A program made the translations under genes and the position numbers. DNA of 64,000 nucleotides from Parvimonas parva. Its GTDB lineage: Bacteria; Bacillota; Clostridia; Tissierellales; Peptoniphilaceae. The DNA lies in the NCBI RefSeq assembly GCF_016552165.1, contig NZ_JACVDA010000002.1, forward strand, positions 1-64,000, in the 5' to 3' direction. Under the pieces are notes generated by a model that had not been told where the DNA came from, made no database searches, and saw only the letters and a program-made list of their open reading frames with translations. This document shows positions 26,655-34,204 of this stretch, piece by piece. The first letter of the stretch is position 1, and every line of letters begins with the position of its first letter.

Positions 26655-27472
26655 TGGTAAAAAATATATCAATAGGTCGTTTTTTTCCAGGAGATAGTAT
26701 TATTCACAGACTTGACCCCAGACTTAAATTATATTTTATTTTTATGTTTATAGTTTCTATATTTTTTATAAAAAGTTTTTTAGTTTTTATACCACTTGCG
26801 ATTTTTTTGTTTTCAATTATAAAAATTGCAAAACTGCCTGTATTGATGGTCTTAAAGGGATTAAGGGGAATTTTTTACATTGTTTTGTTTACTGTAATTT
26901 TGAATGTAATTTTAACACCTGGAGAAATTTTATTTAGAATATGGATTATAAATATAACCAAAGAGGGAATTAAATTAAGTGCTTTTATGAGTGTTAGAAT
27001 AATACTTTTGGTTATTGGAACAAGTCTTTTGACTTTAACTACAAGTCCTATTGTACTTACAGACGCTTTGGAATATGTTATGAAACCTTTTGAAAAAATT
27101 AAGTTTCCTGCGCATTCTGTTGCGATGATGATGACAATAGCTCTTAGATTTATACCGACAATTTTAGATGAAATGGATAAGATAACAAAGGCACAAACAG
27201 CAAGAGGGGCAGACTTTGAAACGGGAAGTATAATTACCAGAGCAAAAAGTTTGATTCCATTACTTGTACCACTTTTTGTAAACGCATTAAAACGTGCTGA
27301 TGAGCTTGCAGTAGCTATGGAGGCAAGATGTTACAGAGGTGGAGAGGGAAGAACTAGAATGAATGTTTTAAGATACACAAGGACAGATTATTTAGTTATG
27401 GCATTTATAACCATAATTTTTGGACTTGTTATTGCATCAAGGTTTTTCTTAAATATTTGGATTTTTAATTAA
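26654..27472 (+). CDS. ecfT: ECF transporter membrane coupling protein EcfT
   Basis: 272 residues, several membrane helices. The two coupling-helix motifs expected for EcfT appear as AQTARGADFE and EARCYRGGEGRTR (A-R-G and A-R-x-Y-R-G). It couples ATPase movement to S-components. No S-component gene is adjacent, so this is a shared group II module serving S-proteins encoded elsewhere. Confidence 0.94.
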   Translation: MVKNISIGRFFPGDSIIHRLDPRLKLYFIFMFIVSIFFIKSFLVFIPLAIFLFSIIKIAKLPVLMVLKGLRGIFYIVLFTVILNVILTPGEILFRIWIINITKEGIKLSAFMSVRIILLVIGTSLLTLTTSPIVLTDALEYVMKPFEKIKFPAHSVAMMMTIALRFIPTILDEMDKITKAQTARGADFETGSIITRAKSLIPLLVPLFVNALKRADELAVAMEARCYRGGEGRTRMNVLRYTRTDYLVMAFITIIFGLVIASRFFLNIWIFN

Positions 27473-27489
27473 TAGAAAAGGAAAATAAA

Positions 27490-29223
27490 ATGAGTTTTGA
27501 TGGAATTTTTACAAAAGCAGTTGTTGATGAAATAACACCACTTTTGTTAAATGGAAAAATAAATAAAATCAATCAACCGGATAAAAATGAAATAAATATA
27601 CAAATTTATAACAAGGAAAATTATAAATTGTTGCTTTCTTGTGCGAATAATCTTTCAAGGATTCATTTGAGTGAAAAAAACAAAAAAAATCCTATAACGG
27701 CATATAATTTCTGTATGTTACTTAGAAAACATTTAGTTGGTGGAACGATAAAAAATATTTACCAACATAAAATGGATAGGGTTGTTTGCTTTGAAATCGA
27801 AAATTTGAATGAGTTAAAGGAGCTTAATAAAAAACTTTTAATCATTGAAATAATGGGAAAACACTCAAATATAATTTTGGTGGATAAAGAAAGTAATAAG
27901 ATTATAGATTCTATAAAACATATAGATTCAAGACAAAGTAGTATCAGAGAGGTTTTTCCGAATAAGGACTATTTCTTTGTTAAGGACGAAAAAGAAAATA
28001 TTTTAGAAGAAAATTACAGATTGCCATCAGAAATTTTAAAAAATTCTGAGCCGATTTCTATGAAGAAATTTTTTTACACTAATTATTTAGGTTTTTCTCC
28101 GACTATTTCTTATGAATTACTAAATAATTCTAATATTGATATGGATATAAATTCTGTAAATCTTAGCGAAGATGATATTCAAAAACTTGATGAAAATTTT
28201 AAAATTTTAGTTGAAAATATAAAAAATAAAAAATATTTTCCAATTTTAATTCAAGATGAAGTTAAGAATAATAAAGATTTTTACTGCTTTGATTTAAATT
28301 TATATAAAAATAAAGAAAGTGTTTCAAATATCTCTAATCTTGTAGAAAATTTTTATCACAACAATTCTTTAAGAGATAGGATAAATCAAAAGGCATCAGG
28401 ATTTAAAAAAGTTTTAACTACAAAATTAAACAGACTTTCAAACAAATATTCAGCAATGAATGATGAACTTTTGAATAATAAGAGTAAAGAGGACTTGAAA
28501 ATTTTCGCCGATTTACTTTCCATAAATATTTATAAAATGGAAAAAGGTATGAAAAAAATCGTACTTGAAAATATTTATGATAATATGAATGAAGTTGAAA
28601 TTTCTCTTGACGAAAAAAAATCTCCAAGAGAAAATATCGAAAGTTATTATAAGAAATATAAAAAGCTAAAAACAGCTGATGAAATTATAAAACAAGAATT
28701 ACCGAAAATAGAAACAGAAATTGCATACATAAAGCAAATTTTAGAAACTATTGAGATAATCACAGAATTAAATGAGCTTTCTGAAATAGAAGAAGAATTG
28801 ATTTCTTTAGGATATGTTAAGAAGAGCAAAAAGAATAAACAAAAACTTGAAAAGTCAAAACCTTATGTTTTTGAAACAAAATCCGGAGCACTAATTTATG
28901 TTGGAAAAAACAATTTGCAAAATGAAAATCTAACATTAAAGTTTGCAAACAAAAATGATATATTTTTCCACGCACAAGACGTTCCAGGTAGCCATGTAAT
29001 CCTAAGAGGAGCAAACTTGACAGAAGATGACTATAAAATTGCAGGCTTTTTAGCTGGATATTACAGCTACTTCAAAAACGAAGGCTATGCAAATGTAGAT
29101 TACACAGAAAAAAAACATATCAGAAAAGCAAAGGGAACAGGACTTGGAATGGTCTATTATGACAATTTCAAAACATTATTCATAGACTTCAAAGACAAAT
29201 TATTTGACGAATACAAAAAGTAG
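27490..29223 (+). CDS. rqcH: RqcH / NFACT family ribosome quality control protein
   Basis: 577 residues. N-terminal NFACT-N domain (MSFDGIFTKAVVDEI, LLSCANNLSRIHL), central coiled coil, and C-terminal NFACT-R domain with NKNDIFFHAQDVPGSHVIL. RqcH binds stalled 50S subunits and adds alanine tails to the nascent chain. The older name is fibronectin-binding protein A. tmRNA, the other rescue system, is encoded 270 bases downstream on the opposite strand. Confidence 0.93.
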   Translation: MSFDGIFTKAVVDEITPLLLNGKINKINQPDKNEINIQIYNKENYKLLLSCANNLSRIHLSEKNKKNPITAYNFCMLLRKHLVGGTIKNIYQHKMDRVVCFEIENLNELKELNKKLLIIEIMGKHSNIILVDKESNKIIDSIKHIDSRQSSIREVFPNKDYFFVKDEKENILEENYRLPSEILKNSEPISMKKFFYTNYLGFSPTISYELLNNSNIDMDINSVNLSEDDIQKLDENFKILVENIKNKKYFPILIQDEVKNNKDFYCFDLNLYKNKESVSNISNLVENFYHNNSLRDRINQKASGFKKVLTTKLNRLSNKYSAMNDELLNNKSKEDLKIFADLLSINIYKMEKGMKKIVLENIYDNMNEVEISLDEKKSPRENIESYYKKYKKLKTADEIIKQELPKIETEIAYIKQILETIEIITELNELSEIEEELISLGYVKKSKKNKQKLEKSKPYVFETKSGALIYVGKNNLQNENLTLKFANKNDIFFHAQDVPGSHVILRGANLTEDDYKIAGFLAGYYSYFKNEGYANVDYTEKKHIRKAKGTGLGMVYYDNFKTLFIDFKDKLFDEYKK

Positions 29224-29248
29224 AGCAACGAAAGTTGTTCTTTTTTTA
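29222..29248 (+). terminator. Terminator of rqcH
   Basis: AGAGCAAC (29222-29229) pairs with GTTGTTCT (29234-29241), one G-U, over a GAAA tetraloop, then TTTTTTTAT. The stem begins inside the stop codon. Confidence 0.85.
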
Positions 29249-29334
29249 TAGATATTTGTTTCAAAAAAATATAATATATGCGAAAGTATTTTGTTTTGGA
29301 TAAAAAATATTAATGAAAAAGGCGAAATAGAATA

Positions 29335-29357
29335 GGGGTTATCAAGCCCCTTTTTTA
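29335..29357 (+). terminator. Second intrinsic terminator
   Basis: GGGGTT (29335-29340) pairs with AGCCCC (29345-29350), then TTTTTTATTG. It is either a back-up terminator for rqcH or ends a short RNA from the 80 bases before it. Confidence 0.65.
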
Positions 29358-29439
29358 TTGTTTAATTTAGGTTTTCAATAGGTTACCATTAAATAAAAAT
29401 TTATATAGTTTTTATAAAAATATATTAATAAATAAAAAC

Positions 29440-29489
29440 GCAAATAAAAAACCACTATTTTAAACATTTTGCGTTTAAATAGTGGTTTA
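29440..29489 (-). terminator. Terminator of tmRNA
   Basis: On the minus strand AAACCACTATTTAAAC pairs with GTTTAAAATAGTGGTTT, followed by TTTTATTT, directly 3' of the tmRNA CCA end. Confidence 0.85.
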
Positions 29490-29496
29490 TTTTGTT

Positions 29497-29845
29497 TGGT
29501 GGAGATGGTGGGTGTCGAACCCACGTCCGAAAAAGCATTCATATCACTTTCTCCGAATACAGTCAATTTTAAATTTCCCAATAACCTATAAATTAACAAA
29601 CTCAGTTAGAGGTATCTTATAAATACAATTACAACTCTAAGAACTTTTGTAAAGGTTGCCCACGAATTTAATGATAGAGTTTAGACTTTTGTGGGGAAAG
29701 AATAAACTCCAAATAGCTGACTTACGCAGCTAATGCAAAATTATTATTTTCTGCGTTTATATTTAATTTACCACTTTTTATGTTGGTTGGATACAACAAT
29801 TCGCTTATAATACTGCAACTTCCCCGTCGAAGCCAGTTCATCCCC
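29497..29845 (-). ncRNA. ssrA: Transfer-messenger RNA
   Basis: 349 nt including CCA. The 5' end GGGGATG pairs with 3' CATCTCC as an acceptor stem, followed by ACCA. The 5' part carries the CTGGCTTCGACGGGG signature and the 3' part a T arm (GGTTCGACACC). The tag reads GCA GAA AAT AAT AAT TTT GCA TTA GCT GCG TAA, which encodes AENNNFALAA and ends in the usual ALAA degron. It rescues stalled ribosomes. Confidence 0.95.
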
Positions 29846-29855
29846 ATAATTAAAA

Positions 29856-29906
29856 AAATAGCAACATAGCTATTTTTATTATACCCATATTTTGTGATTA
29901 TGTCAA
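29856..29906 (-). promoter_or_regulatory. Consensus ssrA promoter overlapping a hairpin
   Basis: On the minus strand TTGACA (29901-29906), 17 bases and TATAAT (29878-29883) form a perfect promoter. Just downstream is a hairpin with T run, AAATAGC/GCTATTT (29856-29875), which would end transcripts arriving from the gene upstream. The predicted start point (about 29871) falls inside the stem, so ssrA transcripts escape it. Confidence 0.75.
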
Positions 29907-29919
29907 ATTTGAAATATAT

Positions 29920-30330
29920 TTATTGATTTAATTTTTTAAATATTTTTGAAATTAATACAAAAATTGTAATTACTGAAATAATCGCAAGGATAAGTAAAAT
30001 TATTGTTAGTGTATCTTGATATAATCTTCTATATTTTTTGAAAAATTCAAAAACTCTGAATATAAAAAAGAAAATTATTCCTATATTTATAACTAAGAAA
30101 TATTTTGTCTTTTTTGTTAATAGTATTATTATAAATATAAATATAAAAATTAGAGAAATAACTAACAAAAAGTTTTTAAATATTGTTGGATTATGCATAT
30201 ATGGTTGATCTTCTGGATAACTACCTGCTGATAATTCTAGAGTTATTAGGTAGAATAAAAATATTAAAAAACTAAATATCGTATAAATTTTTTCTTTTAT
30301 AATTTTCATATAGTCAATCCTACTTTCCAT
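29920..30330 (-). CDS. Hypothetical membrane protein with four helices
   Basis: 136 residues, very hydrophobic, with membrane segments near 12-30, 52-70, 76-90 and 106-128. Short Lys-rich connecting loops. No family recognised. Two starts are possible: ATG 30330, or the internal Met at residue 8 (ATG 30309), which gives a more standard basic N terminus. Divergent from the TM2 gene, with an AT-rich promoter region between. Confidence 0.55.
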   Translation of the reverse strand: MESRIDYMKIIKEKIYTIFSFLIFLFYLITLELSAGSYPEDQPYMHNPTIFKNFLLVISLIFIFIFIIILLTKKTKYFLVINIGIIFFFIFRVFEFFKKYRRLYQDTLTIILLILAIISVITIFVLISKIFKKLNQ

Positions 30331-30416
30331 TATATTATAATTAATTATAATATAATGTTGCTATTTTGTAAATATTTCAGGTTTTTAAATTTATGTCTGA
30401 ATACATTATAATTCTA

Positions 30417-30447
30417 TTGACAATTTATATATATATATATATATAAT
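30417..30447 (+). promoter_or_regulatory. Promoter with (TA)10 tract in the spacer
   Basis: TTGACA (30417-30422) and TATAAT (30442-30447) are separated by 19 bases made almost wholly of a (TA)10 repeat (30426-30445) that runs into the -10. Loss of one repeat unit would give the optimal 17-base spacing. Confidence 0.65.
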
Positions 30448-30480
30448 AGTTATGAATATTTTATTTAGGAGGATTTTGTT

Positions 30481-30816
30481 ATGGAAAAACAAAAAGTAGA
30501 TATGTATATAATGAGTAATGCAAAATATTTTGATTCTTCATCAATACCATTTATCAGACAAAGATTAGAATCAATGAGTGATGAAAGTTTTATGATGCTT
30601 CAATCTATTGAACTTAAAGATCCAACTACATTATTGATTATATCAATTTTAGTTGGGGGATTAGGAGTAGATAGATTCATGTTAGGAGATATTGGAATGG
30701 GAGTTTTAAAACTTTTAACAGGTGGATGTTGTGGAATTTTAACCATTATAGATTGGTTTTCAATTTCTAAAAAAACCAAGGCATATAATTTAAATAAATT
30801 CAATTCAGTATTATAG
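30481..30816 (+). CDS. TM2 domain-containing protein
   Basis: 111 residues. A soluble N-terminal half is followed by a TM2 domain: ISILVGGLGVDRFMLGDIGMG as the first helix with the G-x-D-R-F turn, then LLTGGCCGILTIIDWF as the second. TM2 proteins are small membrane proteins of unclear role. AGGAGG is well placed before the ATG. The next gene, a DUF2752 protein, starts 4 bases after its stop; these two families are often neighbours. Confidence 0.88.
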   Translation: MEKQKVDMYIMSNAKYFDSSSIPFIRQRLESMSDESFMMLQSIELKDPTTLLIISILVGGLGVDRFMLGDIGMGVLKLLTGGCCGILTIIDWFSISKKTKAYNLNKFNSVL

Positions 30817-30819
30817 TAT

Positions 30820-31200
30820 ATGAAAAAAGAAAATTTTAAGATATTTGTTTTTGTTTTACTTGTTATATTAATTATTAATTTTTTAAATATAAGGGTTTGT
30901 GTTTTTTATAATATTTTTGGAATTCCTTGTCCTGCTTGTGGGATGACTAGAGCTTTTAATAGAATTTTTATGTTAAAGATTAAAGAAAGTTTTGATTATA
31001 ATTTATTAGGTGTGCCTTTATTCATAATTATAAATTCTTATTTAATAATTAACTTTTATTCAATTTTGAAAAATACAGATGAAATAAACATTTATTTTGA
31101 AAAATTTTTTCAAAAATATAAAACTGCATTGATTATTATTTCTGCAGTTATTGTTATTCTAAATTGGATTAGAAATTTATATAATCCGTTGTTATATTAA
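30820..31200 (+). CDS. DUF2752 membrane protein
   Basis: 126 residues with three membrane segments. The family signature GIPCPACGMTRAF is present near residues 37-49, with two cysteines that could bind a metal or form a disulfide. The function is unknown. It appears cotranscribed with the TM2 protein. Confidence 0.88.
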   Translation: MKKENFKIFVFVLLVILIINFLNIRVCVFYNIFGIPCPACGMTRAFNRIFMLKIKESFDYNLLGVPLFIIINSYLIINFYSILKNTDEINIYFEKFFQKYKTALIIISAVIVILNWIRNLYNPLLY

Positions 31201-31205
31201 ATTAG

Positions 31206-31240
31206 AAATTTACTAAGATTTGCTTAGTAAATTTTTTTGT
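31206..31240 (+). terminator. Terminator after DUF2752 gene
   Basis: A perfect 12-bp stem, AAATTTACTAAG (31206-31217) with CTTAGTAAATTT (31223-31234), then TTTT. Confidence 0.9.
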
Positions 31241-31270
31241 GTAAAATTATTAAATTTTCGTAACAAAGTG

Positions 31271-31299
31271 TTGTAAAAATTTTTTATATGGTTTACAAT
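31271..31299 (+). promoter_or_regulatory. Promoter of the yicC-rsmB operon
   Basis: TTGTAA (31271-31276), 17 bases, TACAAT (31294-31299), about 40 bases before yicC. Confidence 0.6.
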
Positions 31300-31340
31300 A
31301 TACAGACAAATAAAAAAGAAAAATTTTTAAGGAGAGAAAG

Positions 31341-32225
31341 ATGTTAAAATCAATGACCGGTTATGGTAGAAGTGAGTTTATTGATGAAAATTATGATTTA
31401 TCTTTTGAAATGAAGTCTGTTAATCATAAGTTTTTGGATATTCAAGTTAAGCTACCATATTTTTTAAATTTTTGTGAAGAAGATATTAAAAAAGTTGTAA
31501 GAGGAAAGTTGTCGAGAGGTCGTGTAGATATTTTTATAAGAGGAAAGCAAAAATTTTCTGAAGGTAATTCCAGTTTGGAGGTTAATTATAATTTAGCGGG
31601 TGCTTACTTTGAGGCTTATAAAAATATTTCTGAAAATCTTGGAATTGATGCTTCTGTCGGTATCGGACATATTATTCGTAATGAAAATGTTGTTGAAGTT
31701 AAGACTTCTGATATTGATGAGGAATTTTTGAAAAAAAATGTTTTGTCTGCTGTTGAAAAGGCAGTTGATGAGCTTGTTGCTATGAGAACTGTTGAGGGAG
31801 AAAACTTAAAGAATGATTTAAGTGAAAATCTTTTAGCTTTTGAAAATAACTTGGAAGGCATTAAAGAAAGAAAAGAAGATGTTTTAAATAATCAAATCGA
31901 AAGATTAAAGTCAAAACTTGGAGAGTTTTCAAGTGAATTGTCCGAAAGTGAACTTAACAGATTAAATCTTGAAGTAATTTTTTATACTGATAAGCTTGAT
32001 ATAAGTGAAGAGATTACAAGACTTAATTCACATATTCAAAATTTTAAAAAGTTTTTAGGTCTTGAAACTCAAGTTGGTAAAAAGATTGAATTTTTACTTC
32101 AAGAGATGAATAGGGAGATTAATACGATAGCAAGTAAGTCAAATAATTATGCGATTTCTACTTATGTTATCGAAATGAAGGTCATTATAGAAAAACTTAG
32201 AGAACAAATTCAAAATGTTGAATAG
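31341..32225 (+). CDS. yicC: YicC/YloC family endoribonuclease
   Basis: 294 residues. N-terminal signature MLKSMTGYGRSEF and KSVNHKFLDIQVKLP, with the conserved C-terminal helix end IEFLLQEMNREINTIASKSN. Members are RNases implicated in small-RNA turnover. First gene of an operon conserved across Firmicutes. It overlaps an in-frame extension of gmk, but the true gmk start lies 13 bases after its stop. Confidence 0.93.
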   Translation: MLKSMTGYGRSEFIDENYDLSFEMKSVNHKFLDIQVKLPYFLNFCEEDIKKVVRGKLSRGRVDIFIRGKQKFSEGNSSLEVNYNLAGAYFEAYKNISENLGIDASVGIGHIIRNENVVEVKTSDIDEEFLKKNVLSAVEKAVDELVAMRTVEGENLKNDLSENLLAFENNLEGIKERKEDVLNNQIERLKSKLGEFSSELSESELNRLNLEVIFYTDKLDISEEITRLNSHIQNFKKFLGLETQVGKKIEFLLQEMNREINTIASKSNNYAISTYVIEMKVIIEKLREQIQNVE

Positions 32226-32238
32226 TTTTGGAGGTAGT

Positions 32239-32811
32239 ATGAAAAAGGGATTTTTAATGGTTGTTTCCGGCCCTTCAGGAGTTGGAAAGGGTACTATTTG
32301 TGATATTTTGTTAAGAGATAATGAAGATATTAAGTATTCAATTTCTGCTACAAGTAGAAATAAACGCCCTATGGAAGAGCATGGAAAAAATTATTTTTTC
32401 ATTTCAAGTGATGAGTTTGAAAAAATGATTGAGGAAGAAAAACTTTTAGAATATGCAAAAGTTCATGGTAATTATTATGGAACGCCGAAAGATTTTGTTT
32501 TAAATTCAATCGATAATGGTGATGTAGTAATTTTGGAAATTGATGTTCAAGGTGCTTTGCAGGTTAAGAAAAATTATCCTGACGCAGTTTTAGTTTTTGT
32601 TTTGCCACCTGATTTTGAGGAGCTTAAAAGACGACTTGTAGAACGTGGAACTGAAGACGAAGAAACTGTAAATTTAAGAATGAATAATGCAAAAAAAGAA
32701 GTTGAATTTTTGAATGAATATAATTATTCCATTGTGAATGAATATGTAGATGATAGTGTAGAAAAAATGAAGGCTATTATTCAAGCTGAAAGATTAAAAA
32801 TAAAAAAATAG
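32239..32811 (+). CDS. gmk: Guanylate kinase
   Basis: Phosphorylates GMP to GDP. 190 residues from ATG 32239, chosen because GGAGG lies 5 bases before it and MKKGFLMVVSGPSGVGKGT is the normal N terminus. P-loop GPSGVGKGT and the GMP-binding SATSRNKRPMEEHGKNYFF are clear. Neighbours yicC and rpoZ are the conserved context. Confidence 0.96.
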   Translation: MKKGFLMVVSGPSGVGKGTICDILLRDNEDIKYSISATSRNKRPMEEHGKNYFFISSDEFEKMIEEEKLLEYAKVHGNYYGTPKDFVLNSIDNGDVVILEIDVQGALQVKKNYPDAVLVFVLPPDFEELKRRLVERGTEDEETVNLRMNNAKKEVEFLNEYNYSIVNEYVDDSVEKMKAIIQAERLKIKK

Positions 32812-32823
32812 GAGGAATGAGAT

Positions 32824-33021
32824 ATGATAAATCCATCATTTAAAGAATTAGAAAAAATTGATAAGAGTAGATATGCATTAGTTGTAATGACTAGCAAGAG
32901 GGCTAGAAGAATTGTAAACGGCTCTAAAAATTTAATGGAAACAGATGCACAAAAACCGATTACTCAAGCACTTCAAGAAATTGTAGCTGAAAAGGTAACT
33001 AAAAAAGAAAAGGAAGATTAA
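32824..33021 (+). CDS. rpoZ: RNA polymerase omega subunit
   Basis: 65 residues. Carries the family core (KSRYALVVMTSKRARRI) and helps assemble the beta' subunit. AGGAGG precedes the ATG. Flanked by gmk and coaBC as in most Firmicutes. Confidence 0.95.
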   Translation: MINPSFKELEKIDKSRYALVVMTSKRARRIVNGSKNLMETDAQKPITQALQEIVAEKVTKKEKED

Positions 33022-33022
33022 G

Positions 33023-34204
33023 ATGAAAAAAAATATTTTAGTTGGAGTAACTTCGGGAATTGCTATTTATAAGTCTTTGGACTTGGTTAGTATGCTGGTT
33101 AAGGCAGGTTATGAAGTTAATGTTGTTATGACTGAAAACGCAACTAAACTTATAAATCCTTTGATTTTTGAAACGATTAGTCAAAACAAAGTGTATAGTG
33201 ATGTTTTTGAAAGAGATATGGATAGTGAAGTTAAACATATTAAACTTGCAAAAGAGGCTGATTGCTTTGTAATTGCACCTCTTACTGCAAATACTATGGC
33301 TAAACTTACTTATGGAATTGCTGATAATTTAATTACAAATATTGCTCTTGCTCATACTAAAAAGATGATTTTAGTACCTGCAATGAATGTTAATATGTAT
33401 GAAAATCCTATTACTCAAAAAAATATTAAGACTTTGAGTGAAAGACATATTGTTTTAAGTCCTGACTATGGTCGTCTTGCTTGTGGCGATTATGGTAAAG
33501 GTAAATTTCCTAAAGCTGAAAAGATTTTTGAAGAAATTGAAAGTTATTTTGTGAAAAAAGATTTGCTTGGGAAAAATATTTTAATTGGAAATGGTGCAAC
33601 TGTTGAAGATATTGACCCTGTTAGATATATTTCAAATTATAGTAGTGGTAAAATGGGAAATGAACTTGCTCTTTGTGCTAAAAGGCGTGGAGCTAATGTT
33701 AAGGTAGTTTGTGGAAAAGTTTCAAGCGATTATAAAAATTTTGGAATAGAATATATTGATGTAAAGACAAATGAAGAAATGTTTAATTCTTTGAAAGAAA
33801 ATTTTGAAGAAACAGACATTTTAATTATGCCTGCTGCACCGGTTGATTTTAAAGTTAAAAACAAAAAAGATTTTAAGATAAAAAAGACTTCAAAGTATGA
33901 AAATATTGAGCTTGAGGACAATATCGATATTTTAAAAACTATTGCAAAGGATAAAAAATCACAATATGTTGTCGGATTTGCTGCAGAAACAAATTCAGTA
34001 AAGGACTATGCTATATCAAAGCTTGAAAATAAAAATTTGGATATGATAGTTGCAAATGATATTTCTGTAAAAGATAGAGGTTTTGGCTCTGATTTCAACA
34101 AGGTTAGTATAATTACAAAAGATTCTGAAGTTGAAACTGAACTTTTGACTAAGAGAGAAATTGCAGATAAAATTTTAGATGCTATTTTGGAGAAAATATG
34201 TTAG
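33023..34204 (+). CDS. coaBC: Bifunctional CoaBC (phosphopantothenoylcysteine synthetase/decarboxylase)
   Basis: 393 residues making 4'-phosphopantetheine for coenzyme A. The N-terminal flavoprotein decarboxylase shows GVTSGIAIYKSLDLV, the PAMNVNMYENP substrate loop and ACGDYGKGK. The C-terminal synthetase shows GATVEDIDPVRYISNYSSGKMG and ends with the NDIS motif. It overlaps priA by 7 bases. Confidence 0.95.
   Translation: MKKNILVGVTSGIAIYKSLDLVSMLVKAGYEVNVVMTENATKLINPLIFETISQNKVYSDVFERDMDSEVKHIKLAKEADCFVIAPLTANTMAKLTYGIADNLITNIALAHTKKMILVPAMNVNMYENPITQKNIKTLSERHIVLSPDYGRLACGDYGKGKFPKAEKIFEEIESYFVKKDLLGKNILIGNGATVEDIDPVRYISNYSSGKMGNELALCAKRRGANVKVVCGKVSSDYKNFGIEYIDVKTNEEMFNSLKENFEETDILIMPAAPVDFKVKNKKDFKIKKTSKYENIELEDNIDILKTIAKDKKSQYVVGFAAETNSVKDYAISKLENKNLDMIVANDISVKDRGFGSDFNKVSIITKDSEVETELLTKREIADKILDAILEKIC

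Noticed and set aside
29249-29334. Small RNA or 11-codon ORF between two terminators after rqcH
   Set aside because: The candidate promoter spacing is poor (15 bases) and the ORF has no ribosome site. Kept only as an alternative explanation for the second terminator.
29375-29599. Minus-strand open frame of 74 codons
   Set aside because: It lies inside and just beyond the tmRNA gene and its terminator. The conserved RNA structure explains the sequence.
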